Source: Limanda limanda (Eukaryota; Chordata; Actinopteri; Pleuronectiformes; Pleuronectidae). From it: a DNA stretch of 64,000 nucleotides. Location: the NCBI RefSeq assembly GCF_963576545.1, contig NC_083638.1, positions 26,856,090-26,920,089 of the forward strand. Reading direction: 5' to 3'. Below the pieces are notes generated by a model, which was not told where the DNA came from, did not search any database, and saw nothing but the letters and a program-made list of their open reading frames with translations. Each line of letters opens with the position of its first letter. The stretch's first letter is position 1. Below, one piece after another: positions 12,890-25,220 of this stretch. A program made the position numbers and the translations under genes.

Positions 12890-13236
12890 TATCCACATCG
12901 TGGATTATGATTGTGGATCGCGTATCATAAATCTTGTTCGTAATGGTGGATCCTATATGGCGGATTCTGTATCGAGCTGGCTGATCGTGATAATAATGGC
13001 GGATCCTGTATCGTGTTGGCATCTGATAATGGTGGTGGACCATGATTGAGGTGGCAGGTGATGGTGGATCCTGATGACAATGACTGTGGATTATAGTGGC
13101 CTGTTAAAAGTGTTTTTTGTAGTTTTTCGTCACTCTTGTTGAGGGTTAAGGGCAGAGGATTTCACACCTTGTTAAGACCTATGAGACAAATTGTGATTTG
13201 TGAATATGGGCTATACAAATACAATTTGATTGATAG
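12890..13236 (+). mobile_element. (ATTG)n-tailed retroposon copy, plus strand
   Basis: This is the same family as the insertion inside the DIRS element at 31756-32155, in opposite orientation. Shared blocks include ACAATGACTGTGGATTATAG (about 13078-13097), ACTCTTGTTGAGGGTTAAGG, GAGACAAATTGTGATTTGTG and GGGCTATACAAAT, ending in a short ATTTGATTGAT tail at about 13236. The 5' part consists of degenerate GGTGGATCCTG-type repeats. The oligonucleotide-repeat tail suggests mobilisation by a LINE of the Rex1/L2/CR1 kind. That is family knowledge; no ORF is visible here. Confidence 0.6.
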
Positions 13237-14394
13237 TGTTTCCATAACGCAAAATTTTGACATCCTAATTGTACCACTCTACTTTAAGCAGCGATCCTGG
13301 AAAGAAAAAACGCTGTACAGATTGGCCGGAAGCTGTGTTTCTGCACACAGAAGTGGTGTTTGACTGTATGGCTGTGTGTGAATGGGTGAATGTAACTCTC
13401 AGTGGTCATTAGGGCTAGGAAAGTGCTATATGACTTGAAATATGAAGACTTTAATATTTAATAAGTACCAAGTTCAATTTAAAGTCATGTTATATTTTAA
13501 CCCAACATAATTAAAATTATTTTAGTACAAAATCCCTCTATTAAAGACCCCGTTCCTTTAATGCCGCTTTCTCACCAGTTCTTTAGTCCCCACATTTAGC
13601 TGCTCTTTCATCACCGCACAATGGATTATTTTCAGTCTAAAGCTCAGATCTTGATAAAGCATCAAACGTTTGTCCAGAGACATTTCAAACAATCTCGCAA
13701 GAGACAAATTATTATTATCAGCTCGCCTGCAATTAATTAGGATGTCATTTGTAGTAAAATGAACTCAAAGAGAAATAAGTGACACGTTATAAAACGGGCT
13801 AATTGCCTCAGATAATACTGAGCTTGATGCGCGTACATTTCTTTCTGTTCTTGCAGCCTTTTATGTCGTTCCCATGATATTTACCTTCTACGTCCACAGT
13901 CATGTGCTCTGTTAGAGCGTTCTGAAGCGAAATACACTAAAACCTATTTGCTTTGTATTGTAAGGTCAAGCATTAGGATGTTCCCTGTGTTAATATGTGA
14001 ACCTGATGTGTCCCAGTCTCCCTCTACATTCCGCTTGGTTTACCCTTTTCTGCCTTTAATTACCTGAGTGTTATCATAATCCTGTCCTGGGAATATCCCT
14101 CTATCATGTGTACCACCACCTCTCATCCATGACCTCCTTACTATTGGTTGTTCATACTAGCGGTATGCTTTGAATTGAAGCTTATTCTGGACCGAGATGA
14201 ACCTAACATCTTACTGAGAAGCACACCCTACCCTTCACACCAAAGGAACATGGCACATGTAATGTTTGGGTAGATCCCTAACTTTTAACTTTAAATGTAA
14301 TGGCTCAACTATTACACAACTATGGAATGAAATGTCAGTTGCTTAGTGTAAATGCTCCAGCATGACCTGTTATTTTTTAAATCTAATTTCTTCA
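13237..14394. other. no gene seen
   Basis: No exon, RNA gene or repeat is identified. The stretch near 13700-13870, with TTAATTAG and long non-repetitive order, could be conserved noncoding sequence. Confidence 0.4.
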
Positions 14395-14590
14395 CTGCTG
14401 CATCAAAAACATGCACAGCTAATGAGTAAGAGCCAACAAGCAAATGTTAGCCTGCTAACTTGCTATACTACAGTGGTGCCCATGGTAAACACTATACCTG
14501 CTGAACACCAACATGATGCCATTTCATTGACACCATATAAACATGTTGACATTAGCAATCATGCTAAATGCTATAGAAGTTTATAGAGTC
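14395..14590 (-). repeat. dispersed repeat fragment (GCTAACATGC-rich)
   Basis: Words such as TTAGCCTGCTAACTTGC, CATGGTAAACACTATACCTG and GACATTAGCAATCATGC match, in reverse complement, the family seen at 36530-36690. Both are old and diverged. Class is unknown. Confidence 0.45.
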
Positions 14591-14984
14591 TTGTTGAGGA
14601 TTTTTTGAACATCCTCGCACATTACTGTATATGCCACGATACAGATACATATTACACATTATATCGGTACAGGAGAATAGTGCATGTCTAATTCCACAGA
14701 AACTCCCTTTCTCTCTAAGCAGTACCCAAGGTCAGGTTATAGATAAAGGGCCAACCAACAGTACATTGTTGTGTCTACGTTGAGGGACTTTCATAACTAA
14801 CTCAGATGCCCAGAGAGAGGGAGACCAACTTCAACTCTTTTCTAAATGTCATCAGTGACAAGACTTAAGGACACAATGTGATTCAGGAATGCATGCTTTA
14901 GGCTTAACCATCCAATAAGATGCAAACACTAACATTTTACATAGAGAGTGACAGCAATTCTTGCCATTCATGGATGTCCTGTTG

Positions 14985-15185
14985 AAATGGGTTACGCAAG
15001 TAGAGGTAGATATTTTTGTTCAAAAGCAAGATTAAGGACAAACTACGGACAGATTCCCACAAAACTTAGTGGAAGGATGCTGTATCTGGAAAGAATTGTT
15101 ATAAATACAATTTGGTGTGGTTCCAGATCGGAACGGATGAACATTGCAAGATTGGCGTTTTGAGAAGGTCCAAATAGGAACTAGA
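14985..15185 (+). repeat. dispersed repeat fragment
   Basis: The series CAAACTACGGACAGATT, CACAAAACTTAGTGGAAGG and AATTTGGTGTGG resembles a common teleost repeat. Part of the same family may occur at 24945-25200 (CAAAAACTACTGAAC). Recognition is from memory and the copy is degraded. Confidence 0.35.
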
Positions 15186-16249
15186 GAATTTAGATGTGTT
15201 TTCATCAGGGGACTGTTTGAACTTGGCTGAGGTAAGGCCTCTACTGAGTGCCATTGTGGTTTAAAGATGTTATGTCATATTCAAAGTAAATTATATTACC
15301 CATTTGTGAACAAGTTTTTTTGTTTTGATTTAATTAGGAGAAAGACTTTTTCTAAGTATTAGTCATATTCTTCCTCTCACACGGCGTCTTTGTACACCAA
15401 AAATCTTCCTCCAATTTGGGATGATATTCTAGCCCTGTAACACACCCTAATGATTATTGATGCATATTATCATTGAATGAAATGTGCTTAGTGTGCTTGA
15501 AATTGAATTGGGAGGCGTACATTTGCTTTGACGCCACAGGGCAAATACCAAGAGTCATTAGATGTGCTTCTTAGATAAAACGTAAACTCTCCTCCACTAC
15601 TGATACAGCTCCCTCTGGCTTATTGAGAGCCTTATTAGGAAAATATTGTGTGACTTTTTTCTTTGCTCCGCTGTACAATTATCTCCATGAATGTAAGAAA
15701 CAAAACGCACAACAACATTCAACATCGAGAATATGGCTTCAGGTCAGTGAATTCAGTTTGAAGAAGGTGCCTGAGAAACTCTTAATATCGAATGCTTGTA
15801 ATATTGGTCATCTGGGAAATTAAAGTCAGTCAATTTAATTACAGTGTCAGCTGAGTCACTGAAACAGATTAATGTTAAACCAATCATCTATCTTGAGATA
15901 AAATTTCAAACAGTTAACAGGGTTTTGCAAAAAGGAGGAAGACATTAACACTGTGTGAAGGTTTTGATCTTTTATAACAGAAAATATTCTTTGATTCAAA
16001 TTAAGTATCTACTTAGACAGCCATTGATAAGAACTGCATTTGTCATGACATCAAATGCACCTTTGCAGACAGTCCACCTTTGTAAACAGAGAAATACAAA
16101 CAATGATGCAGAAAAAAAATTGAACTGTATATCTCCCAGGGTCAGTATCTTGGGGCTAAATCTTAATGAATAAGGTAGTAGATTTTAGGATTTTGAAGTT
16201 GATCATGGCAGAAACTGGAAGTCGATATTGTGATCTGAGGACTGGAATT
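15186..16249. other. no gene seen
   Basis: AT-rich unique-looking sequence. No feature is recognised. Confidence 0.4.
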
Positions 16250-16410
16250 CCATGGTGAGTTTTTCTTGGTCCTACTTGCGGCTGCATTTTGAATCATTTG
16301 AGGCTATCTGACTAGTTTCCTAGACTTACCTGCCAAAACACCATTACAGTGATTAAAAAGGATTGGAGATGTTGGACGAACATGTTTGACAGCGCTTTCC
16401 ACCACCAACA
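16250..16410 (+). repeat. possible degraded dispersed repeat
   Basis: GGCTGCATTTTGAATCATTTG followed by CCATTACAGTGATT resembles a repeat block I associate with teleost LINE leaders. It is degraded and weakly supported. Confidence 0.25.
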
Positions 16411-18779
16411 TCGACACGCCAAATGAAGGAATGTTACATCCCTTTATTAAGTCCAGAGAGCACTGAAGCTGCATTTGTCAATATCCCTTAATTCATTCTC
16501 ACATTCACATCTACAGTCACTTTAGAGCCTCCAATCACCTTAACCCCAGTCTGCATGTCTTTGGTCTGCTGGGGGAAAGAGGGGAACCCAGCTCATCAGA
16601 TAATAGTTTTTTTTCTCTGACCTAATCGGATTTCTTTTTCTGTGTTATGTCCATGTAATTCATTAGTGTTTTCAGTTTCTCATCCTCCACGTGACATAAT
16701 TCTAAAACTTTATTCAATCAGAATAATAGCTGTGTCCCAGTTCAGTTGCTGAATCACTGAAGGACATGGTCGTCAAAAGTGAGTGTGGAGGAATTCAAGG
16801 CCAGACTGAATGGAAACTACCTCCTAGAAAAGCAACACTTTGAATGACCATTGAAGATCCTAATCTGATGAAAGATAGGACGTCATCCTTGTCAAGGACT
16901 TTCCCTTGAACATGCAGGAGACACGACTGTCACTAAAACTGCACAAACTGACATGACTGAAACTGAAATGGATTAAAGCCGCCCACACAACCACAACACC
17001 TCCCACAGGAGGCCTGTAGGAACAGTGTGAAACCCACAGATGTAGACAGGATCGACCAAAGCTTTGTCACCTTGATTGTGTAAGAACACACTTGTCCTGC
17101 AGTAAACTACACATAGTGTGGCTATAAATAAACCTCCTGTCACACTGTCATAAAACAAGTCTATTTCAGACAGACCCGACTTGTCCTCACCTTTTTCAAG
17201 TCAAAATGGACATTTGTAATATCAGATAATATATGGTTAGCTGTGGTTTTGTTGTGGCTTAAGATTTAAAAAGATACATAGTATAATTAGGAAGTAATAT
17301 ACAGGCAAGTACACAGTATGCTTCATCCACACAGCAAAAAACAAAGCCAGAATTAAGGCAAGTGAAATATGATCTGGTATATCAATGAAATGCATGAAAG
17401 TGTTATGATAAAATAAAGAATGTTATCATAAAGTGTAATAATTCAATATTTACCATGAATGATACAACTGTTTACAAAGTAGAAGATCTCTCCAAAAACC
17501 ATGGATTAATGAAGGCAATGACACTGAAACAGAAAGAGAGAAAGTGTGTGCATGCGGGTGTATGTGTGTGTCTGTGTGTGTGTGTAAAGAGAATGGGACT
17601 GTGTTGCGTGTGTGATCTCCATTAACAGCTCTGCTTTGACAGCAAACCAGGATCACTTTGGCCATAAAAGCCCACAGGTAAAGGATTTCAATTATTGATT
17701 GTAGGGAATGCACACATTACCTGTGGACTCATCTTATATATTTTACATGCCCATTTCAAGCAAGTATGGGTTTTGAAGTGTCATCTGTAAAATGGGGGAG
17801 GCAGAGTGCTCTCTTCAAATAGGAGCAGATACATGCCCCTTGTATAGTCAGTGAACATGAGTATTTAATGAGAACACAAGAAAAGTATTCAAAGAAAATA
17901 AATAAATAAAACTGAGAGTTTCAGCACAAATGTTGAGAACATTAATGTGTTTCAGATTTGCATCGTCACATGTCTGCCACCCAGGTCAAGAGATGGATTC
18001 TGATTTCAAAGATCTGAAGAGACATGATCTTCACCCAATATCCCATTAGCACTCCTCTCCTAACCTGTCAAATCCAGTTATAACAAAACTCTTCTCCATA
18101 TTGTCAGTGCAAAGACATTAAGCTATAAAGAATGCTTTAGTTGTAATTATTTCCAGATTTCTGTGGACTTACATAAGTAGTTGATTCTTCCACATACATT
18201 CATGTGCTGCTTTAGTCACTAGTCACACATCCCCGCCCTTGTCACTCCCCAAGGTTGAGCTCGTAATACCTCAGTTACTTGATCCTGGAGAGGACAAAGG
18301 CACGGGCCTAGGAATAAAACACTAATTAAGATATTCTGTCATGTGTGAATTTGGCCATGCAGGTAACATTCAGATGAAGTCTCCACTGTCGCCGATACCT
18401 GGCCACCAAGCAATGATCAGATACGATTTACATCTGAGGGTAAAAATAAGAAAAAAAAATTAGGGCAATGGGGCAAAATATAGAAATGAGAACAAAATTC
18501 AATTGTCTTGTAAAATGTTGAAGCAGAGACCAAAAATGTCCCCTTAAGACAAAATTCAAAACCATACATGAGAGAGGGAGAGGACCTGGTGCTAAATTGA
18601 TCCAGTAGTGGACATGCACCTTCTCAATCATCTTCATAAAGAACTCTGACAGTCGTCCATATTAAGTTCTGCTGTAAAGAAAGACTACACAATGTTTGTA
18701 GCATACCCTAGAGGTTAACAGCTCATGTACAGAAAACAAAGATTATCAATTGCTCAGGCAACAAGCACAACATTGTCAT
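16411..18779. other. no gene seen
   Basis: No exon or RNA gene is recognised. A short TG-rich tract lies at 17560-17584. Confidence 0.45.
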
Positions 18780-19230
18780 CTCAGTACCAAACATGGCCGA
18801 CGCATGTCAGCTTCCGTCCACTATCCAGATGTGAAGCCCAAATATCCCAGATAGGATCGCTGCCATCTTGCCGATTGGGAGCCTGAGTCTTTGCGGCAAC
18901 AATCAGGTGGTGAAGCCAGGGTAGTGAGGTCCCATCAATATACACGGTCTACCAATCTCAAATCAGGCTCAGATGTCAATAGTGACATCTCACCCCATTT
19001 TATACCATCAAATAACTAATTAAAACCAAACTTACTGTACGAATAAAAACTTGAAACAGCATCAGTGTGAAAATAACTACCTATATCGACAGACACCGTC
19101 TTTGATAAGATTTTATTTGACAGGTACTTTGAATTTATAATTTGGTCCATCTCACATCCAATAACATGGACGATTTATGACTACTGCAGCCAGCCCCCAG
19201 GTGGCCATCAAGACTTTTGCTCATCTTCTG
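18780..19230. repeat. possible dispersed repeat block
   Basis: The block carries ATGGCCGACGCATGTCAGC and CGCTGCCATCTTGCCGA early on, and TTTGGTCCATCTCACATCC followed by CAGGTGGCCATCAAGA later. These resemble fish dispersed-repeat words. Boundaries and class are uncertain. Confidence 0.3.
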
Positions 19231-22200
19231 GGAAGCTGTCATGCCAACCATCTTAATAAACAGTCTTTGGTACAAACCAGCAACCTAACTGTCCACTCCT
19301 GTCAGGTTAGGAATGGGCTATGAGACTGAAAACATCTGAACCCACGTTGTGTGCTAAAATGAAGATGCTAGGAGCGAGTCTCCTTTCCTCTGCCATCTGT
19401 ACTGAGTAAGCTAGCTTCTTATAGCGAGCTGAAGATCCATGGTTGGTGTTGTGTGATTCCCAGGAGATCGTACCAGCTCAACCTTAAGCAGTTTCCAGAC
19501 ATGACATGTTGTTTGTCTTTTACATATGAACAATGCAGCAGAAGATTCTCCAGTCAGGCATGTTCACAACAACACAGGAATCTTCAGAGCATTCAGGTCA
19601 GTGGTGGTGCCTCATGCAGAGGCAGGACGTAATGTATTCATTCTGCTGTGAAGGTCACAAGTTTATTTTTATAACACATCAACACAGGTATCGGCCAATA
19701 TTACCAATAGCTCTAATTTCTCGTCAATCCGAGTTGCTTGCCGGCCTCTATACGTATAAGGCACCTCTTTTTTGCATTCAAAACGTAATCATTGAGACCA
19801 ATCCAGAGTTTTTACCATGTGGGATGGTCGGAGAATGTCCACAGTAACTGAATCAGACACATGCAGCCTCTGTGGATAATTTCAGGGGATTATCCAGAGT
19901 TCATTGCATGTCTGAAGGAGCTTAAGTAACATGGTACAAGAAGAGGAGTTTGGGGCACTGACAGGGAATATAAGGCACCATTCTCCCTATTACAAATCAG
20001 AACTGTGTTATGTGAATCTAACATGGATCATCTAATCCTATGAGCAAGGGGCTCCGAAGTTGCTGCCGAAGTTTTTATCTCAATGCTTTAAAAGCAAGTT
20101 ATTGGTGTTTTAACCATCGATCTCCAGGTGTTTTGCCGATCTCTACTGACCCAGTCAGCATTGGGGGGCACCAGGTTTTTCAGCAGTAGACCTCACATCT
20201 CACACCTCGCCGCCTGGCTTAGCAGGGCTTCTCTCTGTTTGGCTATTTTATGAGGCAGAAAATGCCTCCACAATGCAACTGTTTTATGATGCATTTCAAG
20301 CTTGGCAGTGATGGGGATATTGTATTAGGTACTTGTAAAATCGATGTGCCAGACCAGACTGGAGCCGCAGGTGATGTTTGGCTGCTCTCCTTGGCCCTCT
20401 GAGATCGATTTTACAGGAGATCTTTCATTTAGTGATGCTTTGGTTCATCTAGTGTCCCTTAAAATACAATAGGCAGTCACACGTTGATTACACGTGCGCC
20501 ACAAACGGAATCAAGGCCTGTCATCTTAACACTGTCGATAGATGTAACTGCAGATCAATGCTGCTGAAGTGGTTCGTTTACATGCAGAGATCAGAGCTGG
20601 CGGTTCCTTTATGATCTTAGCAATCCACTCAGTGATTGATTGTTTGATTGCATTTTTCGGCATTATTGGGCTGATCAATTGTAATTTTTTCTGCCATTGA
20701 GCAGATGTATGAACAGAAGGACAGACAGGCAGGCAGATTTATGATAATTAATCTGATGATGCCTCAATAACTGACTGCCTCGCTGACATACTGATTGAGA
20801 TTTACACCAAGATCTGTGTGCAGCACTAAAATATTCCCCTTAACTGCAATGAACCGTTCATTAGTGTAATCAGTGCTAACACAGTGTGTGTATGTTCGGA
20901 GTTGAAATGCATGGAGCACATACTGCGTGTCCACGCTGCTTTGGAGAGCAGAGAGGTCTGATGTGGAGGGTGAGAGTCTGAGGCTAAGCTGTAATTGAAT
21001 ACCAACAGGAGCAGTGTTTCTACTCAGACCTCTGGAGAAGGATCTGACCTTGAGAGGCTGCCGCTGACAGACAGGCAACACAAAGACCCGGCTGGCTAAT
21101 TAGATTAAAAACATGGATCCCAGGGGATGGAGATGTGACAGGCACATTGATTCACTGCATCTCTGCAATTTCCATCCCCCCACATCCGCTCACTGCATTC
21201 CTAATTTTATTCATCACAGTGTGCTGTAAATCTTAGCTCAATTTATTTTGTATTTCTCTTTCTACTCTGTTAAGATTCACAGTATTTTCTAATTGACACA
21301 ATAATGAGTAATTGATGGGCTTTGATGACATTCAATAATCGAATCTGACAAATGATTTGAGAAATGATGATAGAAACATGATTTGTCTACGATATAATAT
21401 CATTGTCTTATGTAGGGATGTGTGACTGGTCTTACAAATGGTTTACTGTCATTGCAAAATTTAATTGTCAGTAAAATATGTATCCATGAGCTCCCTAAAT
21501 GTCATATCTAAAGTTTCCTCTGTAAAAAAGGACAAGCTATTCTTAAATTGCCATTTCCTGGTTATAATGTGTTTGGCAGCATCTCCAGACAGTGTTACAC
21601 GCCATGACCTAATAACAAAAAATTATAAAAGGTATGTGTAATATTTTAAAATTCATGTAACTGTTTTGTATATTTAAAGAGTAACTTATCACTTGTTTTC
21701 TGATCTCTGTTTTCTGATATCACATCACTGTAGGTTGTGGTTAAACGTTTAAACCAGGGATCAATACACCTGCAGCCATGAAGCATGGACATGAATGAAC
21801 CAGTTACCAGCTGCCACAAACAACATAGACATAATTGTTTAGCTACACATAAAGAGAGTTTATTTACTGTGTTTATTTAGAGTAGCAGGTAGGTGGTTCA
21901 TTTTAAATAAATGAAATTGTTATTGCGTTGATGAACAGACTTCACAGGCAAATTTGTAACACTGCATGAAAAGAAGCGTTTGTGTCAATCTGTGTCGCAG
22001 AGAAGTGTTGGCACATCCTTCGGTTAACGACTTTCACACGTATCTGCAGGCAGCAAAGGAAACGCTCAGGGTTCCTGCAGTTGTCAAGCCTGTGAGCTGT
22101 TGAGATTTGACCCCCCGTGCTCCAACTCCTAGAGGACGCTTTCACATGCAAATGACAATGCTCTGAGCTTCACAAATGCAAATCAGTTTCCCTGAGAGCA

Positions 22201-22914
22201 GATAACACCAATATGTAAGAGGCACCAACAAACTATCTGGCTGAGTAAACCAGGCTTAAAATAAATATTAAACCTGAAATTTTAAATTGTTCTTAAGTAA
22301 GTAAGTGTGCTATAATGAATTATATTGTATACCACGAACAAAGGTCAATGCAGTCAAAAGAAATGAAACAATGCACTTTATTTCAAATTTTTATTGTCAT
22401 CCAATCCTAAATCTCAACAACTGTACAGAGTGGCATGATTACAGTCACTTTTTCAATTGTGCTGGTTAAATGCACAGAGGAAGTGTAAACCACACCTCTT
22501 CCAGCAAATAAATGATGCTGGGTATGATCATCTGTGTCCTGTAAGCTCCAAACTTCTACTGGCTTTCCATAAAAATATCTGTCCTCCCAAAATACTGGCA
22601 TCAAATTCACATGTCAATGGCAAACTAAGCTGTTCCATGAATTATAAATGGTACCTTTTCACCACTACTTTCAAAATTGCTATGAAACATTCATTGATTT
22701 AATGATTTATTTTTTCAGTGTAATATTTAATCCCCCATGGACTGCACAGTGACAAAACACAGCAGCCGGCTGTTTGGCTACAACATACATCTCCACTCAG
22801 TTTGATTATTATTTTAAATATAAAGGAGACACAATATAGAGCTTAAATTCCTTCATAATTTGAACTTCAATTGTCTAATTGTTGTTATTAAACTTTCTCA
22901 GTATTCCATTAAAA
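19231..22914. other. no gene seen
   Basis: About 3.7 kb without recognised genes. Homeodomain-like TAATTA/ATTGATT clusters at 20630-20790 and 21090-21330 make these parts candidates for conserved noncoding elements, but this is untested. Confidence 0.4.
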
Positions 22915-23010
22915 CAGTCAACACTTTTATCCAAAGCGACTTACGATAAGTGCATTCAACTATAAGGTTACGAACACAGAACAGCGTGAATCATGTGTGT
23001 AAATGTACTA
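22915..23010 (+). repeat. short dispersed repeat fragment
   Basis: ATCCAAAGCGACTTACGATA followed by AGTGCATTCAAC is, from memory, a very common teleost repeat word. It lies just upstream of the GC-rich promoter of the small gene at 23.06-24.18 kb. Confidence 0.45.
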
Positions 23011-23014
23011 AACA

Positions 23015-23290
23015 CCGCTGCTCACGTCACCCGCTCGCGTCATCAGCTGATGGACTCGTCCAATCAGAGCCTCGTAAACGCCGTGCAGCAGCGTCGAGTG
23101 TCCCGCAGACAGGAAGCGGGTCGTGTTTAGCTTGTCCCGTACGAGTGACTCTGTCTTCGGGGTAAATAACTTGCTGAAGTCGACACGACGCTGTTCCCTG
23201 GAGGAGAAGATGAGTGCGTGTGGAGGCAGAGCCGCGGGCCCGGTGTGGACGGGTCGAGGCGGAGAAGACGGAAGCACAGTCCCTGAGTTA
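23015..23290 (+). promoter_or_regulatory. GC-rich promoter / first exon of the small gene
   Basis: The block is clearly more GC- and CpG-rich than its surroundings. It contains an inverted or forward CCAAT (TCCAATCAGAG, about 23059) and CRE-like TCACGTCA and GCGTCATC words at 23023-23043. No TATA box is seen at a fitting position. It leads straight into the predicted exon 1 with donor GTGAGC at 23293. This is typical of a housekeeping CpG-island promoter. Confidence 0.45.
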
Positions 23291-24180
23291 CGGTGAGCTA
23301 GAGACGCCATGCTAACCACTAAGCTAACCCTACATCTGAAAGCATGTCCGCCACTCTTTGGGATAGCGAGAAAGTTGCTAAAATACGAATACAGCATCGA
23401 GTGCTGGAGCAGATCTAGTGCATGTGTAAATATGTATGAATTACTTAGATGTAACAGTTTGTTCTCGTTAAGTTTTTTCATCAACGTGACTTTTTTCTGT
23501 ATGTTTTCACAGCCTCAGCCCCCCCCCCTCCACACACACACACACACACACACACAAACAAAGAGGCGTTAGGCTGAGACGCTGAAAGTCCGGATTTAAA
23601 GTGCAGAAAATTAAGCCATTGAATGTAAGTAACTGTTTTTGAATTGTTTTGGTGTTTTTTTGCTGTGGATCTTCCAACGGTGATGCAGCGCGGCTATTTC
23701 CGTTTATTAATAATAAAGTCATGTTACATGTGTTGTTTTCCAGCTGCCTGTCCATGACGTACAAAGACACACTATGAGCCAGTATGATCCGACCAGACCT
23801 TACATCAGCATTGAGGAGTTGTCGGAGAAGAAAGAGGGTAAGGTTATATTCATTAAATAATTTTCCAGTTACATGTAAAGGTGTATGTTGTAATTGAACT
23901 GTGCTAATTTTACTGAATGTGTTTACAGCTGATTGAAGCGGGACAGATGACATGGATCCATCCTTCCACAGCCAGGAGCGCACCGACCTGTGTCCCACAC
24001 TTCATATAAGACTGGAAGCTACACCCGATCTCACAGCTACACACCACAGACGTCTACACACTGGAGAAGAGTCCCACAAAGAAGTCATGACCCAGAGGCT
24101 GCAGAGAAACATTTCAAGCCTCATCTGAGTTTTTGTACAATATTTTTGCTGTATGTAAATAAAGCTTTCACTCCACATAT
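23080..24180 (+). CDS. small three-exon host gene, product unidentified
   Basis: I do not recognise the product. Exon 1 is GC-rich and ends at 23292 before GTGAGC. Exon 2 runs 23744-23837, after TTGTTTTCCAG and before GTAAGG. Exon 3 starts at 23929 after TTTACAG, and AATAAA lies at 24158-24163. The ATG at 23774 opens a 23-residue frame beginning MSQYDPTRPYISIEELSEKK; it crosses the exon 2/3 junction in phase and stops at TGA 23934-23936. Exon 1 has another ATG frame (MSACGGRAAGPV...) that terminates in exon 2, so it could be an upstream ORF. Alternatives are a noncoding RNA host gene, a micropeptide gene, or a longer protein through an exon I missed, such as 23520-23628, which contains a CA repeat. 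Splice and poly(A) signals are the main support; start and transcript limits are approximate. Confidence 0.45.
23531..23556 (+). repeat. (CA)n microsatellite
   Basis: A CA dinucleotide tract directly follows a run of C at 23519-23528, within the predicted first intron of the small gene. Confidence 0.9.
24158..24163 (+). terminator. poly(A) signal AATAAA
   Basis: AATAAA in the last predicted exon of the small gene at 23.08-24.18 kb; it fixes strand and approximate 3' end. Confidence 0.5.
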
Positions 24181-24330
24181 ACCTTGTTCACATTTGTTCC
24201 CTGTACAATATGTTCACCTATAACATCAAGCATCACATGAATGTTTAGTTTTAATTAACTGCAGTGCTTTTGGTAAAGGCTTACTTATAAATAATAATAA
24301 ATATTAATATATACATTTTTATTATAAATA

Positions 24331-24670
24331 TTGTGTGGGAGGGGCTTACCCCACGTGCGGAATGCTGTGACCCCACGTGTGCACTGCAATGACCCATAAG
24401 GTGACCAATAGCAACACTTCTACCAACCAATCACGAGTGACATTAGTTTCAAGGGTCTGTGGTTTCCTCCAATGGTGAGTAGAGAGAGGTTCTAGCCAGC
24501 GGCTGGACTCCGATTCATATGCTAATTAGATCACACGTCGCGATCGGTCCGCGAGGCTCAGCGAGCCCTCCCGCGGCTCTCTCCTTTGTTCTCCAAATCC
24601 CCCTTAAGGTCCGCAAACGCCGATAGACCCACCTTGTCTTCACTGGCGAACGCCGAGGTAACATCATGGA
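24331..24670 (+). promoter_or_regulatory. E-box / CCAAT cluster, possible promoter or LTR
   Basis: Two CCCCACGTG E-box words (24349-24358 and 24372-24380) are followed by three CCAAT-type words (GACCAATAGC, AACCAATCACG, TCCAATGG) and then a GC-rich segment ending in a possible donor CCGAGGTAACA near 24655. It could be a promoter with first exon, or the U3 of an unrecognised retroelement. No ORF follows. Confidence 0.3.
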
Positions 24671-24944
24671 AACAGTTGGTTACAGCAGGGGATTAGGCCT
24701 GTCCGTAGAGGTTCACTGTGACAATAATACTGCTTTTCGTCTAGTGTAAGCTGTTGGTAATCTTGCTAAGAGAGGCAATGCCCGACTGTCCCGAATATTG
24801 ACATAAAAACAAATTTGAAATGGAAGTATGATTTGGAACTGCTATATATTATTGTTTTTTAATAATAGATGAGTTCAGTCTGAATTAGGTTTTAAAAGGT
24901 CTCCAGATTGGCTCATCTAAATATTTGACACAAAATCTCTGTGT
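24671..24944. other. no gene seen
   Basis: AT-rich sequence following the E-box/CCAAT cluster. Nothing is recognised. Confidence 0.4.
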
Positions 24945-25220
24945 TTATTTAGTACCTCCACCAAGGAGGTTATGTTTTTGCTTGTGATTGTTTTTTAAGC
25001 CCCTCAGGGACATTATGTTTTCATCAGCTTATGTATATTTATTATTTACTTAGCAGGATTACTCAAAAACTACTGAACTAATTTCTTTAAAAGCTTGTGA
25101 ATGGACGGGGCATGTCTGAAGGAAGATACCATTCAATTTTTCACTTTCCTGAAAATAGCTTGAAAGGGAATTAGCCTTGGAGGAGGTATGTGCACTCTGA
25201 ACAACCTGCTAGTTTGTTTG
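24945..25220 (+). repeat. dispersed repeat fragment
   Basis: Begins CCTCCACCAAGGAGGTTATG, continues with GCAGGATTACTCAAAAACTA, and ends near GGAGGAGGTATGTGCACTCT. These words are, from memory, a widespread teleost repeat. The copy is diverged and its class is not certain. Confidence 0.45.

Noticed and set aside
23008..23484. 158-codon minus-strand frame over the GC-rich promoter
   Set aside because: It reads across the CpG-rich region antisense to a better-supported spliced gene and has no domain or homology I recognise.
24325..24793. AATATT on both sides of the E-box/CCAAT block as a target duplication
   Set aside because: The enclosed ends show no TG...CA or inverted repeat. A 6-bp AT-only match is easily chance.
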